From: Pascua guehoae | Lineage: Eukaryota; Basidiomycota; Tremellomycetes; Trichosporonales; Trichosporonaceae | Length of the DNA: 64,000 nt | NCBI GenBank assembly: GCA_001600415.1 | Contig: BCJX01000016.1 | Location: 577,154 to 641,153 of the forward strand | Direction of reading: 5' to 3' | Part shown: piece after piece, positions 10,715 to 21,049 of the stretch | Numbering within the stretch: the first letter of the stretch is position 1 | How the letters are laid out: each line of letters begins with the position of its first letter | Notes under the pieces: model-generated | Database searches by the model: none | The model's input: the letters and a program-made list of their open reading frames with translations, nothing else | Told to the model about the DNA's origin: nothing | Program-made: the position numbers and the translations under genes

Positions 10715-13332
10715 CTAGATGAGCACAATGTTGTCCACGACATGTTCCGACGACGAGTATCCGAGCACCTGCTCAATGTGCGAGCTTTTGAGTCAGCTGT
10801 GCTTCACGAGAGCAACACGGCCCAGTATCGACTCACCTCTTCATGCCCTTGATGCGTGCGAGTTCTGCAGAGTTGTACTGCGCCAGCCCCTTGCCGACCT
10901 CGACTTCTTCCCACTCGTCGTGTGCGGCGGCCACCTCGCCCTCGAGGCTGACCGAGGTGACGGCGAGGCGGTCGGCGATGGCGCGCATGGCCGGGCTAGA
11001 GGGGCCGGTGCGGGACAAGGGGTCGAGGGATGCGACCGACGACGAGAGCGACAGTGTAGGCTGCAGGGTGGGCGTGCCCGGCTGCGGCGCCGTGTCTGGC
11101 GAGCTAGTGACGGACGACGACTGTGCCAGGGGATGGTGCTTCTTGGCCGTGAGGTGGTCGTGGTCGTTTGCGTTGAGACTGACATCAGACGCAACGCGCG
11201 CCGGGGTGACGGCTTCCGAGACGGGGTTGGCGAGCGGCGCGGGCGGGGGGAAGCGGCGCTTGCGGCGGACAATGATGCGGACTGCCTGGTGCGAGGCAAA
11301 GGGCCCGCCTTCGACGCGCACAACGCCTGCAGGGAGCAGGCGGCCACCAGATTCGCGCCGCCCGATGGCGCGGTATGCGCCCTCGTCGATGACAACGGTG
11401 CCTGCGACGTGCAGGCCGTGCGCGATCCACCATTTCCGGCTGTTGTTAGCGTTGGCACTGGTGCTTGGTTGTCTGGGGTCGCCTCGTTCTGCCTGGTGTC
11501 TGGCACGTGACTGCCTTTCGGTATGCGGTACACCACCGTGCCTCTGTTTGCGGCCTCTCGCACATCACCTCGCCTAGGCGTCTGATACCTCACGCCTCAC
11601 GCCTGTCTACCACACGCCTACTCACTCCTTCAACGCATACTGGTGGCGGAGGAAGCGGGTGCACAAGGGACCAGCCTCGAGCGGAGTGGGGTCATGCACG
11701 TTCCGACACGGTCCTGGGCCGGGCTTGACAATGTCGAAAATGTCCTTGACCTTGACCGCGTTCATGACGACTGTCGTGACGCCCGCAGCCGTCGCAAGCT
11801 CTGCGGCAATAATCTTGGTCGACATGCCGCCAGTGCCGAGCGACGTGCCCAATGTCGACGTCGAGACCTGCCGCCTAATCTCGCCAATGTCCTTGACGAC
11901 CAAGACCGGCTTGGCGTCGGGGTTGACGCGCGGGTTGTCCGTGTACAGGCAGTCGACGTCGGTGAGGAGAAAGAGAAAGTCTGCGTGGACAATGTTGGAC
12001 GAAATGGCAGAGAGCGTGTCGTTGTCGCCAAACTTGATTTCAGAGACTGAGACGGTGTCGTTTTCGTTGACAATCGGGACAATGCCCATGTTGAGCAGCT
12101 CGTTGAATGTGTTTTGTGCGTTGAGGTAGCGTGTGCGCTGGGCGTGAGCAAAGGCATTGCGAGCGAAATGAGCGCGAGCGAAATGCGCAAGTGGCGTTGG
12201 CAGAGTTGCGTCGTGAGTGTGTGGTGCACATCGCCACACATCTGTAAGCCTCTCTGCGAGACTGAAGGACACTCCGGGAGGTCTATCTGCAAGACTCGTC
12301 TGGGACAGAGGCGAGCGTGTTTTGAGATCCTCAGTGAGAGAGGTCTAAGACGCCATCTGTGAACCGTGCCAGAGACCTCTGCAGGAGCGGTACCCGAGAC
12401 TGTCCGTGCGCCTCCCCCGCAGGACTGTGCGAGGCCCCGGCCTCTACTACGCGAGACCCCGCCCAGGCCTGTGCAGACCATTGCCAGACCACCCAGCAAG
12501 ACTCCACTGACGCCGCCGTTGACCCAACTACCCCGCCGCTCCCAAACGCAGCGGCCACAAGACAAGACAAAACGCACATCACTGATATCCGTCCGGGTGA
12601 GCAGCACCTGCGCGACGGGCTGGTCGAGCTGCGCAAACAGCTGGTCCCAGAGGGCAATGAGCCGGCACTGCCCAATAGCCGCGAGGGCCTGTTTGCGCGC
12701 CAGGGTCTTGCCGCGGTCCTTGAGGCCCATGTGCCGCAACCCGACGCCAATCGCGCCCGACGACACGAGCACGACGCGGTGGCCCTGCGACCGGAGCGTG
12801 ACGACGGTTTCGACAATGGAGGACAGGAGCTGCAGGCGCGGCGGGTATGGCGGCTTGGGGGCGACGATGGAAGATGTGCCTGCGCGTGGTCAGTGGGGTC
12901 AGCGCGAGGGTGAGGGATGGGGGGTGGGGTCGCGGTGCACGGCGTCGTGGGCTTGCGGAGTTGGGGGACAGGGGTGCGAGCACGCCGTCGAGTCGTTGTG
13001 TGGGATCGATTCCTGTCCGCATCCTGCACATGCTACGCACCGAGCTTGATGACAATGGTCATGCCCGGCTGGGGCTTTGTGCGCGTCATGTCGGGCGACG
13101 GCGAGACGGGGCGCGATGCGGGGCGTGATTGTGGGCCAGTCTTTTGTGGCGTGGACGACGACGCGGACGCAGTGTGCGATACAGACGCTGCTGCAGAGTG
13201 TGAATGCGAGTGCGAGTGCGAGGCAGGTGTCGATGTCGACGAGGTCGGAGCCACGGCGGGCGTGTTTTGACTAGACGACGAAGCGCGGTTGTCCTCTCGA
13301 GTCATGGCGGGCGATGCGGGTGTGGACGTCAT
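10715..13332 (-). CDS. PRO1: Glutamate 5-kinase with C-terminal PUA domain (proline synthesis)
   Basis: This enzyme phosphorylates glutamate to gamma-glutamyl phosphate, the first step of proline synthesis, in the cytosol. The ATG at 13332 starts a non-conserved Ser/Thr/Ala leader with a (Ser-His)n run. The kinase then begins at [13 protein letters not shown], across a splice near 13.05-12.88 kb. Motifs include [43 protein letters not shown] and TDVDCLYT, then [15 protein letters not shown]: a complete amino-acid-kinase domain. A 440-nt intron (12577-12138) splits it after ISD. The PUA domain starts near 11.4 kb and contains an insertion of about 100 low-complexity residues. The last exon ([10 protein letters not shown]...NIVLI) ends at the TAG at 10717-10715. 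It is longer than yeast Pro1 because of the leader and the insertion. Confidence 0.94.
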
Positions 13333-14051
13333 GTACTGGAAAAGTTCGGTACCGTTTAGCCTGGGGGCAAGGCGACAAGGTGGAGGGTGGAGGGGGAACA
13401 GGGGAGAACCAGACGGTTTTGGAAATGGTCTAGGGGGTTGATAGGGGGTTTCGGGGTCTCTGGTTGCGGGGGTGCGGGGTCTTGCGGTCGCTCGCACTGC
13501 GCACTGGGACAAGTCGTGAAGAGGACAAGAGCACAAGAAGAGAGAGCTTCGACGGTAGAGCACAATGAGAGACCAGAGAGCAGGCACAACTCGACGGTGA
13601 GTCGGTCCGACGACCCAAAGGCCAAAGGCCAAAGACTCTGGGGGGGGGGGGGGGGGGCTCAAACTCGCCCGCTTCGACTCGCTCGCAATCGCGCAATGTC
13701 GGCCTCGCCCGAGTCCAATGTCTGTCGCGTGGCAATCACGTGAAACTCAATAATGTAAATTACGTAAATTCTCCACGTCGACTGCGGCTGGTGTTTCAGC
13801 AGGGTGTCTTGTTCCGGGTTGCCTTTGATACCGGGGGCGGTCTGTGCGCCACCCCCGGCACGGCGACACCGACACAGGCAGGGCAGACCGACGGACACGA
13901 TGAACATCCATGCCGTACCCAACTAAACTAACTCTGTTGTCAAGCAAGCCAAGATCCACGATTCACAAAACTAACACTCTTTGAACAACTTATAAACTCG
14001 TCCTCTTCACCCACACAAGCCCGTTACACCCCCACCGCAACACCATTCAAG
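13333..14051. promoter_or_regulatory. Divergent promoter region between PRO1 and the 14.1-kb gene, with E-box and poly-G
   Basis: The two flanking genes are transcribed away from each other from this 0.7-kb region. It contains a CACGTG E-box near 13738 (the type bound by fungal bHLH factors), an AT-rich repeat GTAAATTACGTAAATT at about 13756-13771, and a run of about 18 G near 13640. The assignment of sites is by sequence only. Confidence 0.5.
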
Positions 14052-15939
14052 ATGAACCGTCCCGGAGAAATGGAGCTGTGAGTCACTTGTGCAGCTGGAT
14101 GCTGACGTCCAAGCCACCGAGCCATCTCGTTCTTCAACAGCCACCCCGATGCGCTTGCTGGTGCGTTTTTGTGTTGCGGGCCGGTGGGCGCCTTATCGCT
14201 CTGCGGCGTCTATCGATCTATCCCTCATCTTGCGCATGTGTTCACTCGGACTTGTTCTCCTGGTCATCTGGGCTTCAGGACTGGTCCTGTTGGCCTCTCG
14301 CCTTCGGCGCCGTCCAAGCACCACCTTATCTTGTCAACCCCCGTCGCTCGCTACAAAGCACCCCCCATCTCTCACTCCAGAGCACCCCCTACCTTCTATC
14401 CCAGTGATCCTGTTTCTCCCCATACACGCCTTCCATCCCCACCCGTACTAACCCCCAGCAATGGTCAAGCACCGGACAAACACAAAGGGCCACCTGGGCG
14501 ACCTGTACATTCAAATCTTTGACACAAACGGCGCCTGGGTGCAGATTGCGACGCGCCCGCCGCCCAAGGGGGACGAGGTCGAGGTCCGCATCCCCATCGA
14601 GCCCCCGCTCACGACCATGCACGACGCGCTGCCGTTGCTCAAGGAGTGGAAGCGCCAGGCGTGGAGGAAGTTTAATGTCGTGAGTGGTCCAGCACTCCAG
14701 CCCGTCAGGGCTGGAAGGTGGAAAGGGGCGCGGGGGGGGAGAGGCGGGTTGCAGGTAGGCTGAGGGGGGTGCGGAGGTGGTGCGGTAAGCGGACAGGTGG
14801 AAGGCTGGCCGTCGACGCGGCCATGCAGAGCGGGTTGAGGCGGACATGTCGAGCCCGTCTGAGGCTGTCAAACTGGGTTGTCAGTCTGTATCGAGAGTGG
14901 AATCCGGAGTAGCGGCCATCCAAGCCCGCCCGGCGCGGCTTCGCTCTCCGGACGCGCACTCGTCCACTCCTACATCTGCTCGATAAGGCCGTCCCAATCC
15001 AGCTCCGATCGTAGACTCTACGGCAACTCCCAGTTCCCGGCAAGATCCTAGCAGCATGGCTGCCACAAGCTCTAGGCTCTCAGCCTGGGACTGACCCCCT
15101 CCCACACTAAACTCGCCATCGCCCTAACCCTCCCCCTTCCCTGCCCGGCCTGCACACCCACCCCACCCCACCCACGGACACAACTAACAGCACAGCCCGA
15201 CACCCCTCCCGTGCGCTACTTCAAGCAGCCGCCCCTGTTCCCATTCACGGTGCCCGCGATCGCGCTGCTCTCGCTCCTCTTCTTCTCGCTCTGGGGCTGG
15301 GGCGAGTACGCCGACTGGCTCCGGGAGCGCACTGCGTTTTATCTCGGAAAACACGCGTTGAAGATTGCGGCGTGGCTTGCTGCGTCTTTGGTGAGTGCGC
15401 GCGGTGGGGGTCTGAAATAGGTGGGGGGGGAGGGGNGGGGGGGTAGTGTTGGTAGTGGCGGAGCAGTGAGGTGGTCAAGTGGTCAAGTGGGGAAGTGGAC
15501 AAGTGCCGTGCGGTGAGGGAAGGCGACGCGATGAGGTTCCCAAGAGTCGAGCACCAGGATCCACAGTCGTGCACCTGCCCCTCCCAGCTGGACACTATAG
15601 CTCAACAATCGCCATGCCAACCCCAACGCACGCTCACACACAGCACCTCGTCCTCGAGCCCGCGTACATGTTCTTCCTGACGGGCAAGCACGGCACGCCG
15701 CCCGCCGCGCGCGTCAAGTGGATCCTGTGGAACGTGGTCATCGGGTTTGGCGCGCTCGATACGTTTTGGGAGTGCAGTGAGTACCACCATCGAGTGCATG
15801 TGGCAGGAGTATAGTATTGCTCACCGCAGTCTCGTACGAGCGCACGCGGCACATTTACCGCCAGACGGATGTGGGCGACATTGGACCCAACCCCGGTGCC
15901 GAGCTGCCGCCCGTCGACGCGCAGAAGAAGGCCGAGTAA
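14052..15939 (+). CDS. Small membrane protein of unknown function, six exons including a 20-nt microexon
   Basis: I do not recognise the family. Exons are 14052-14077, 14141-14160, 14459-14679, 15196-15390, 15644-15776 and 15830-15939. All introns are GT-AG and the joined frame is open for 234 residues. Without the 20-nt exon (encoding HPDALA) the first and third exons are out of frame, so the microexon decides the model. Residues 1-89 are soluble and mixed (KGHLGDLYIQIFDTNGAWVQ, then VEVRIPIEPP). A strong hydrophobic segment follows near residues 100-120 (TVPAIALLSLLFFSLWGWG), and further hydrophobic stretches (AAWLAASLHLVL, WILWNVVIGFGALDTFW) suggest two to four membrane passes. The tail is hydrophilic. 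There is no signal peptide. An internal-membrane location such as ER or mitochondria is only inference. The ambiguous base at 15436 lies in an intron. Confidence 0.82.
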
Positions 15940-16270
15940 GGAGTGATGGGAATGTGCCAAGTGCAGAATGGATGCAATGTTGAGATGTATCCCGTCGGCC
16001 AAACTTCTCCGCGCTTACTCATGTGCTCATCTGCTAATCTGTGCTCTCATGGCCCCACCGCAAAGACGCCGCGCACCAGAGTTAGGACGTCGTTGCATGA
16101 CATGGACAAGGGGCGAGTACAAGGGTTCACAGAGTAACGTACACGGTATGGCGGTCGTGTTGGACTGCGCCATGGTTCGCTGTCGTCGTCATTGCAGGGG
16201 GTGGATGGCGAGACGCGAACGCAAAAAAGAACACAGATGCTGACAGTACGGACAGGTGGTGGCAACTATT
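15940..16270. other. Short convergent intergenic stretch
   Basis: This lies between the TAA of the membrane-protein gene and the TAG of the coiled-coil gene, so both transcripts end here. Nothing else was recognised. Confidence 0.6.
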
Positions 16271-19200
16271 CTACTCGCCGACGTCGCCGTGCTCGTCGTT
16301 GTCGTCGTCGCGTTCAGCATCGCGACGTTTGACCTCATCGCGCACCGTCTCACGGACCGCGGCGGCATTGCCCTCGGGTGAGACGCCGAGGAATACGGCA
16401 AAAATCTTGAGGTCGGCCTTGGTCATCTTGGAGATTTCGCCGCGGGTCTTGACCGTGACCTGGCGGCCATCCGACCGCGACATGCTCACGGGGAACAGGA
16501 CGGGGCCCGGTGGTGCGGTCGCGAGAGGGAAGGGGTTGATGGGATTGAGCGCGCTCGAGGCCGGGGCGGGAGCCTGGGTGGGCGGCACGATTGGGCCAGG
16601 AAGGGCTGGAGGCGCCGCGTCTGCGGATGGCGTACGCGCCATGTCCGACGAGGTTGGTGTGGGCGCACGAGGTACCGGACGAGACGGAGAGGGCGCGGAC
16701 GGGGTCGCCCACGCCCCAGCCTGGGCCTGGGCCGACGCACCCCGTGTCGAGCGCCGGGGGCGGGAGCTAGCGCTGTCGTCGTTTGGCAAAGCAGGGGTGT
16801 CTGTGGCCCACTGGGACGTGGAGCGGGGCGGCTCGCGATTGGAGCTGGAGCCGCTAGGCTCGGGGTAGGAGTCCATGGCCGCGACGTCCGCATTGGGACG
16901 TCGTTTCTTGTTCTTGGGCTTGTCAATCGCCCCAGGTTTGCTCACTGCCGAAGCGGGGTGGGGCGTCGAGTGGATCAGACTGTCGATGGCCATCGAGGAA
17001 CTCGACGGCGGGACGGTGAGCTCACGCCAGCCAAGCGAGGAGGCAGACGGCGGCGGCGGATACGTGTCGATGGACGACGCCGAAGGTCCTGATGGGAACA
17101 TGTACCCGTCCCCGGTGTGTCGACGCAAGGCTGTTGCCGGTGTGCCCCAGTTCGACACCACCGGAATCGAGCCCTCTAACCCCGTCGACTCGCGCCGACG
17201 CTTTGCGAAGCGGGCCTCAGCGCTTTCGTACTCCTCCATAAGGACGCGGACTTGGGGGACAATCGCGCCATTGAGAGTCTCGACGTGGACAAGGCGACGC
17301 GTGTGGTTCTCGTTTGAGTCGCTGAGGATGCCAATTGTGCGCTCAAGGTTGTCGACGCGAGCTTTGACGTCGTTGTTGGCCATGTCGATCATGACCTGGT
17401 CGATGGTGGCCTTGAAAGTCTCGAACTCGGCGTTGATAGAGTCACCCTCAGCTCTGGTGTCGGCTTTAGCATCGACTTTGACCGCGACATGGTCAATCTT
17501 GACCTGAACGTCGTCAACGACCGCCTTGAGCGCCTTGAACTCCTTGAGCTCCAGCTCGGCGTCCGCCTTGCCCTCGATCGTCGTGATACGGGCTGCCAGA
17601 CCGCCGATATTGTCCTTGAGCTCATCGATGCACCTGCTCAAGTTTTCAAGTTTATGGGAGGCTGCGCTGCGGTCGTCCTGCGCGACAGTCTCATCGACAC
17701 GATATTTTGTCTCATCGACTCGCGCGACGGTCCCGTCGACACGCTCTGTCGTCTCGTTGACACGCGTGATGGTCGTGTCCAGACGCTGGTTCGTCTCGCC
17801 CAAACGCTCGTCCATCTTGTCGATACGCTCGTCCAGCCGTTCCTTGCCTTGGCCTCCGCCCGTTACGCGTTTGAGCTCCTTGAGCTCGTTGCGGAGAGTG
17901 ATAGTCTCAGTTGCGGTGCCGGAGAACGTCTTGCGGTGGTTCTTGAACTCCTCCAAGTGCTTCTGGAAGTCGCCGTGGTGCTGTCCAACCTCCGCCTGGA
18001 GTGCCGACAAGCAGCCATTAAACTCGGTCTTGTCGACGAACCCTGTCTTGACAGCTTCCAGCGATGCCTTCTGCTCGGCAAGCTTCGTCTCAAGCTGATC
18101 GTGCTGGTGTCCGAACTCGGTCATGAGCCCCGCGAGTTTGACCTCGATGTTGCTCTCGAGGCTTGCGCGCTGCTCGGCCATGTCTGTCTTGAGCGCATAC
18201 CGCTCGGCGACTGCTTGTAGCAGCTCGTCTCGTAGCTCGGTACGGAGACACGACAGTTGCGCAGCATGCTCAACGTCCTTCTTCTTCATGTCGTCTTCCT
18301 TCTTCTTCAGGTCCGCCGAGTGTTGGTCGCGCTGGGTCTGTAGTTCTTCCTTGACCGCATCGAGTTGCTCCTTCACGGTGGCGAGCGCTTCCTTTACTGC
18401 CACATGCTCGGCTTGGACACACTCGAGCTTGACGTTGTCGGCTTTGGCGCTCTCGAGCTTGACCTGGTCCGCCTCGATCCTCTCAAGCCTGCCGACAACC
18501 TCAGTATGCGCAGTGGTGAGTCGTTTATCGAGGCAATTGACATTGTCGGATGACGCGGCCGAGTCGAGACGCTCCTTTACGCGTTGCAGATCGTCAGCAA
18601 CGCGGTCATGCCGATCGTGCTTCCTCGTGTTGTTGAGCTGGTCTGATTCCAGCTGAGCAAGGCGGTCCTTGAGGGGTAGAATCGCCTCAACGGTCGTCTT
18701 CACGTGTCGGACATAGGTGAAGAGCTCATCGATTTGGGCCTTGTCATCCCATGCCCGACTGTTGACAATGAGGCCACCAATGAGCTGGTGAAGGCCCTTG
18801 GGAAGTAGCTGGAGATGGTGGTCTGGAACTAGGTCAGCGTGAATTAACCATGACCTACGGAAAATACGTACAGTGGTGCATGAGGATGACCTGGAGCGAC
18901 CATCGGGCTAGCCGTTCGGGGTCGTACTTTGACGGCGCCGCGAGGGCGGCGTCTCTTGCGTGTGCGACATCCTCGGGTGTAACAGCATCTTGACAGAGCA
19001 GGTGGCGGTTGTCTTCCGCTACCGCCTCGTCCTGGAGCGCGATCACCTCAGCAAAGAGCTTGTCCGACATGGGCAGTGGAAGTTGTTTGCCAGCATCGAC
19101 CAGAGCTGCCAGCTCTGGGCTCCTGTGGAAGATGGGGTGTTCATTGACCGTGAGGTCGATTGGGTGGCTGGTAGGAGCGTGTGCGATGCCCGTGTCGGCC

Positions 19201-19403
19201 TCCCCTACCTCCAACGAACCATCATTGTCCCCCAAAGGCGAAGGTGGTTTGTGTGTGGAGTCCGAGAAGGGGGAAGATGCCGGATCCGACAGAGGGGAAG
19301 GCGGTCCATTGCTGATGGCAGCGTGGTGTGTACTCGGATTGGCAGTAATGGTGACCGCCGGGGGTTCGCTGGGCTTTGCTGCGACCTGTACCGTGCCCGT
19401 CAT
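16271..19403 (-). CDS. Large coiled-coil protein with disordered region and SAP-like C-terminus; unknown function
   Basis: Two exons (19403-18872 and 18822-16271), joined through a GTACGT donor and TTCCAG acceptor, give 1,027 residues. Residues 1-90 are Pro/Ser-rich and disordered. About 90-250 look globular and helical (SPELAALVDAGKQLPLP, YDPERLARWSLQVILMHH, LLPKGLHQLIGGLIV, AQIDELFTYVRHVK). About 250-700 form a very long coiled coil rich in Glu, Lys, Asp and Val, including a repeating R(L/V)(D/N)xTxxRV(D/N)ET stretch near 17.7 kb. About 720-960 are Ser/Pro/Ala-rich. The last 90 residues contain SKMTKADLKIFAVFLGVSPEGNAAAVRETV, which has the helix-turn-helix pattern of a SAP-like motif. A structural or tethering role, perhaps on nucleic acid, is inference. 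No named family was recognised. Confidence 0.85.
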
Positions 19404-21049
19404 TGTCGGGGTCGGGGCGGTGCCGACGTGCGGACGACGACAAGAAGTGGAAGTGGCGGGGTAAGAGACAGAGGGCGACGCTGAGGGATGGCAGCTGATG
19501 GATGGATGAAGATGAGGGATGGTGAGAGGTTGGGAGAAAGGAGGGAGTGAGGGGAGAGAAGAGTTCTCTGTGTGAGTGAGTAGGGAAATGGGAAAGGAAG
19601 GAAGGACGAAAGGAAGGAAGGAAGGAAGGATGAGGCACGTGGTAGTGTCGATGAAATGAAAATGATATGCTACCGCTGATCTTGAGAGGGGTCTCGCGTT
19701 ATCAATCAGTTGGGTACAACCACATCCACCCCAGACAATGGGCCCAAGGGCGGCCCGCCCGGTGGCTTGGGGGAATTACTGGGGCATTCCCGGGCGCTCG
19801 GGGCTTACTCAGAGGGAAGGGGCGCAGTGTTGCGCACATGAGTGAAGGAGGGCGAGGCCAGCTTCCGGCGGTAGGCGCGGACTGAACCAAGGAGAAATCC
19901 AAGAACAGGACATAAACGCTTCGCAAAGCTCAAAGTGGCCTAGTGGCCAGTGGGGACGGCAGTGTGCCCGCGTTTGGGGAGTTTGTGACCATCGCGCAGC
20001 GCATGCCATCATCATGTCACCCTTGGCCGGCTTGGCCCAGCTGCCAGCTGGGCAGCTGTGCTCACAGCCTTCGGGAACGTGGTGATACACTCGCGACACG
20101 CGTCGTGCGCATTGTGCGCGTTGTGACCGAGCACGGGAGACAGGCAGTGACATGCTCATTAACTGTGAACAATTTGCACAGACCTCTTGACCTTCCTTTT
20201 CTCAACTTGGAATAGATCTCCGCAAGACCTTCACTCTGCACAACTGCACACCTGCATAAGCTGCAGGCGTGTGTCGTACAGGTCGTGACCCCGCGACTTG
20301 CCTCACTGGCCATTGGGCGACGAGTGTAAAAACCAGAGGCGTAGAGGGCAACTGTCGCTCGGTGCTAGAGGTTGCGCAGTTCACAACTGGGTGTACAGCC
20401 GAGTTATCATTCATCTCATTTGAACGGCAACATCTTGGGGGCGTGGTTGTGAGGCGAACAGAGCAACGGGGCTGAAGAGTGTGCCTTGCATGTCTTGGGG
20501 GGAAGTGGGGCATGGGGACTGGAGAGAAGCAAGTACTAGTGAGTCAAGGACGCCATGAGGCACAAACGCCCAAAGCGCACGCCCAAAGGTACCCCAATAA
20601 CTATCCACCATATCCCACTCCGATCAGCGCGGCATTGCAGAGTAGTGGTTGCAATTGGCGAATAGAATACGGTAGGCCCAGTAAAAAATCCACAGGCAAC
20701 CATGCGGTTCAGAGGCTCCTTTGAGCCTCGCTTTCGATAATTATGAATTCAGAACGATGGGGAAAGGCCAAGGAGCAACAGCTGGGCTGCATGTCGGGTG
20801 TGGAAGGGTGGTCAGAAGTAGGTTCGTAACGGTGGCACGAGTGACATTGCCCAAGCTTGCAGCCACAATGCCACACAGACATTCACAACAAACACGGAAC
20901 CAAATTTCTGGCTGGGCTTTGCAATGACCGACTGACGCTCACTCTGAAATCATAAACTCCTACAGCCACTGCCAACAAGCAACAACGGGGCACTCGACCT
21001 CTATTCCTCCCTCACATCACATCCCGTCCACACCCCGACCTCTCTCGCC
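19404..21049. promoter_or_regulatory. Divergent intergenic region (1.6 kb) between the coiled-coil gene and NUP133
   Basis: Both neighbours are transcribed outward, so both promoters must lie here. A GGAA microsatellite is at about 19592-19630. An inverted CCAAT (ATTGG) is near 20656, about 0.4 kb before the NUP133 ATG. No coding sequence was seen. Confidence 0.5.
19592..19630. repeat. (GGAA)n microsatellite
   Basis: GGAA/GAAG tetranucleotides are repeated with one interruption (GGACGAAA), about 200 bp upstream of the coiled-coil gene start. Confidence 0.85.
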
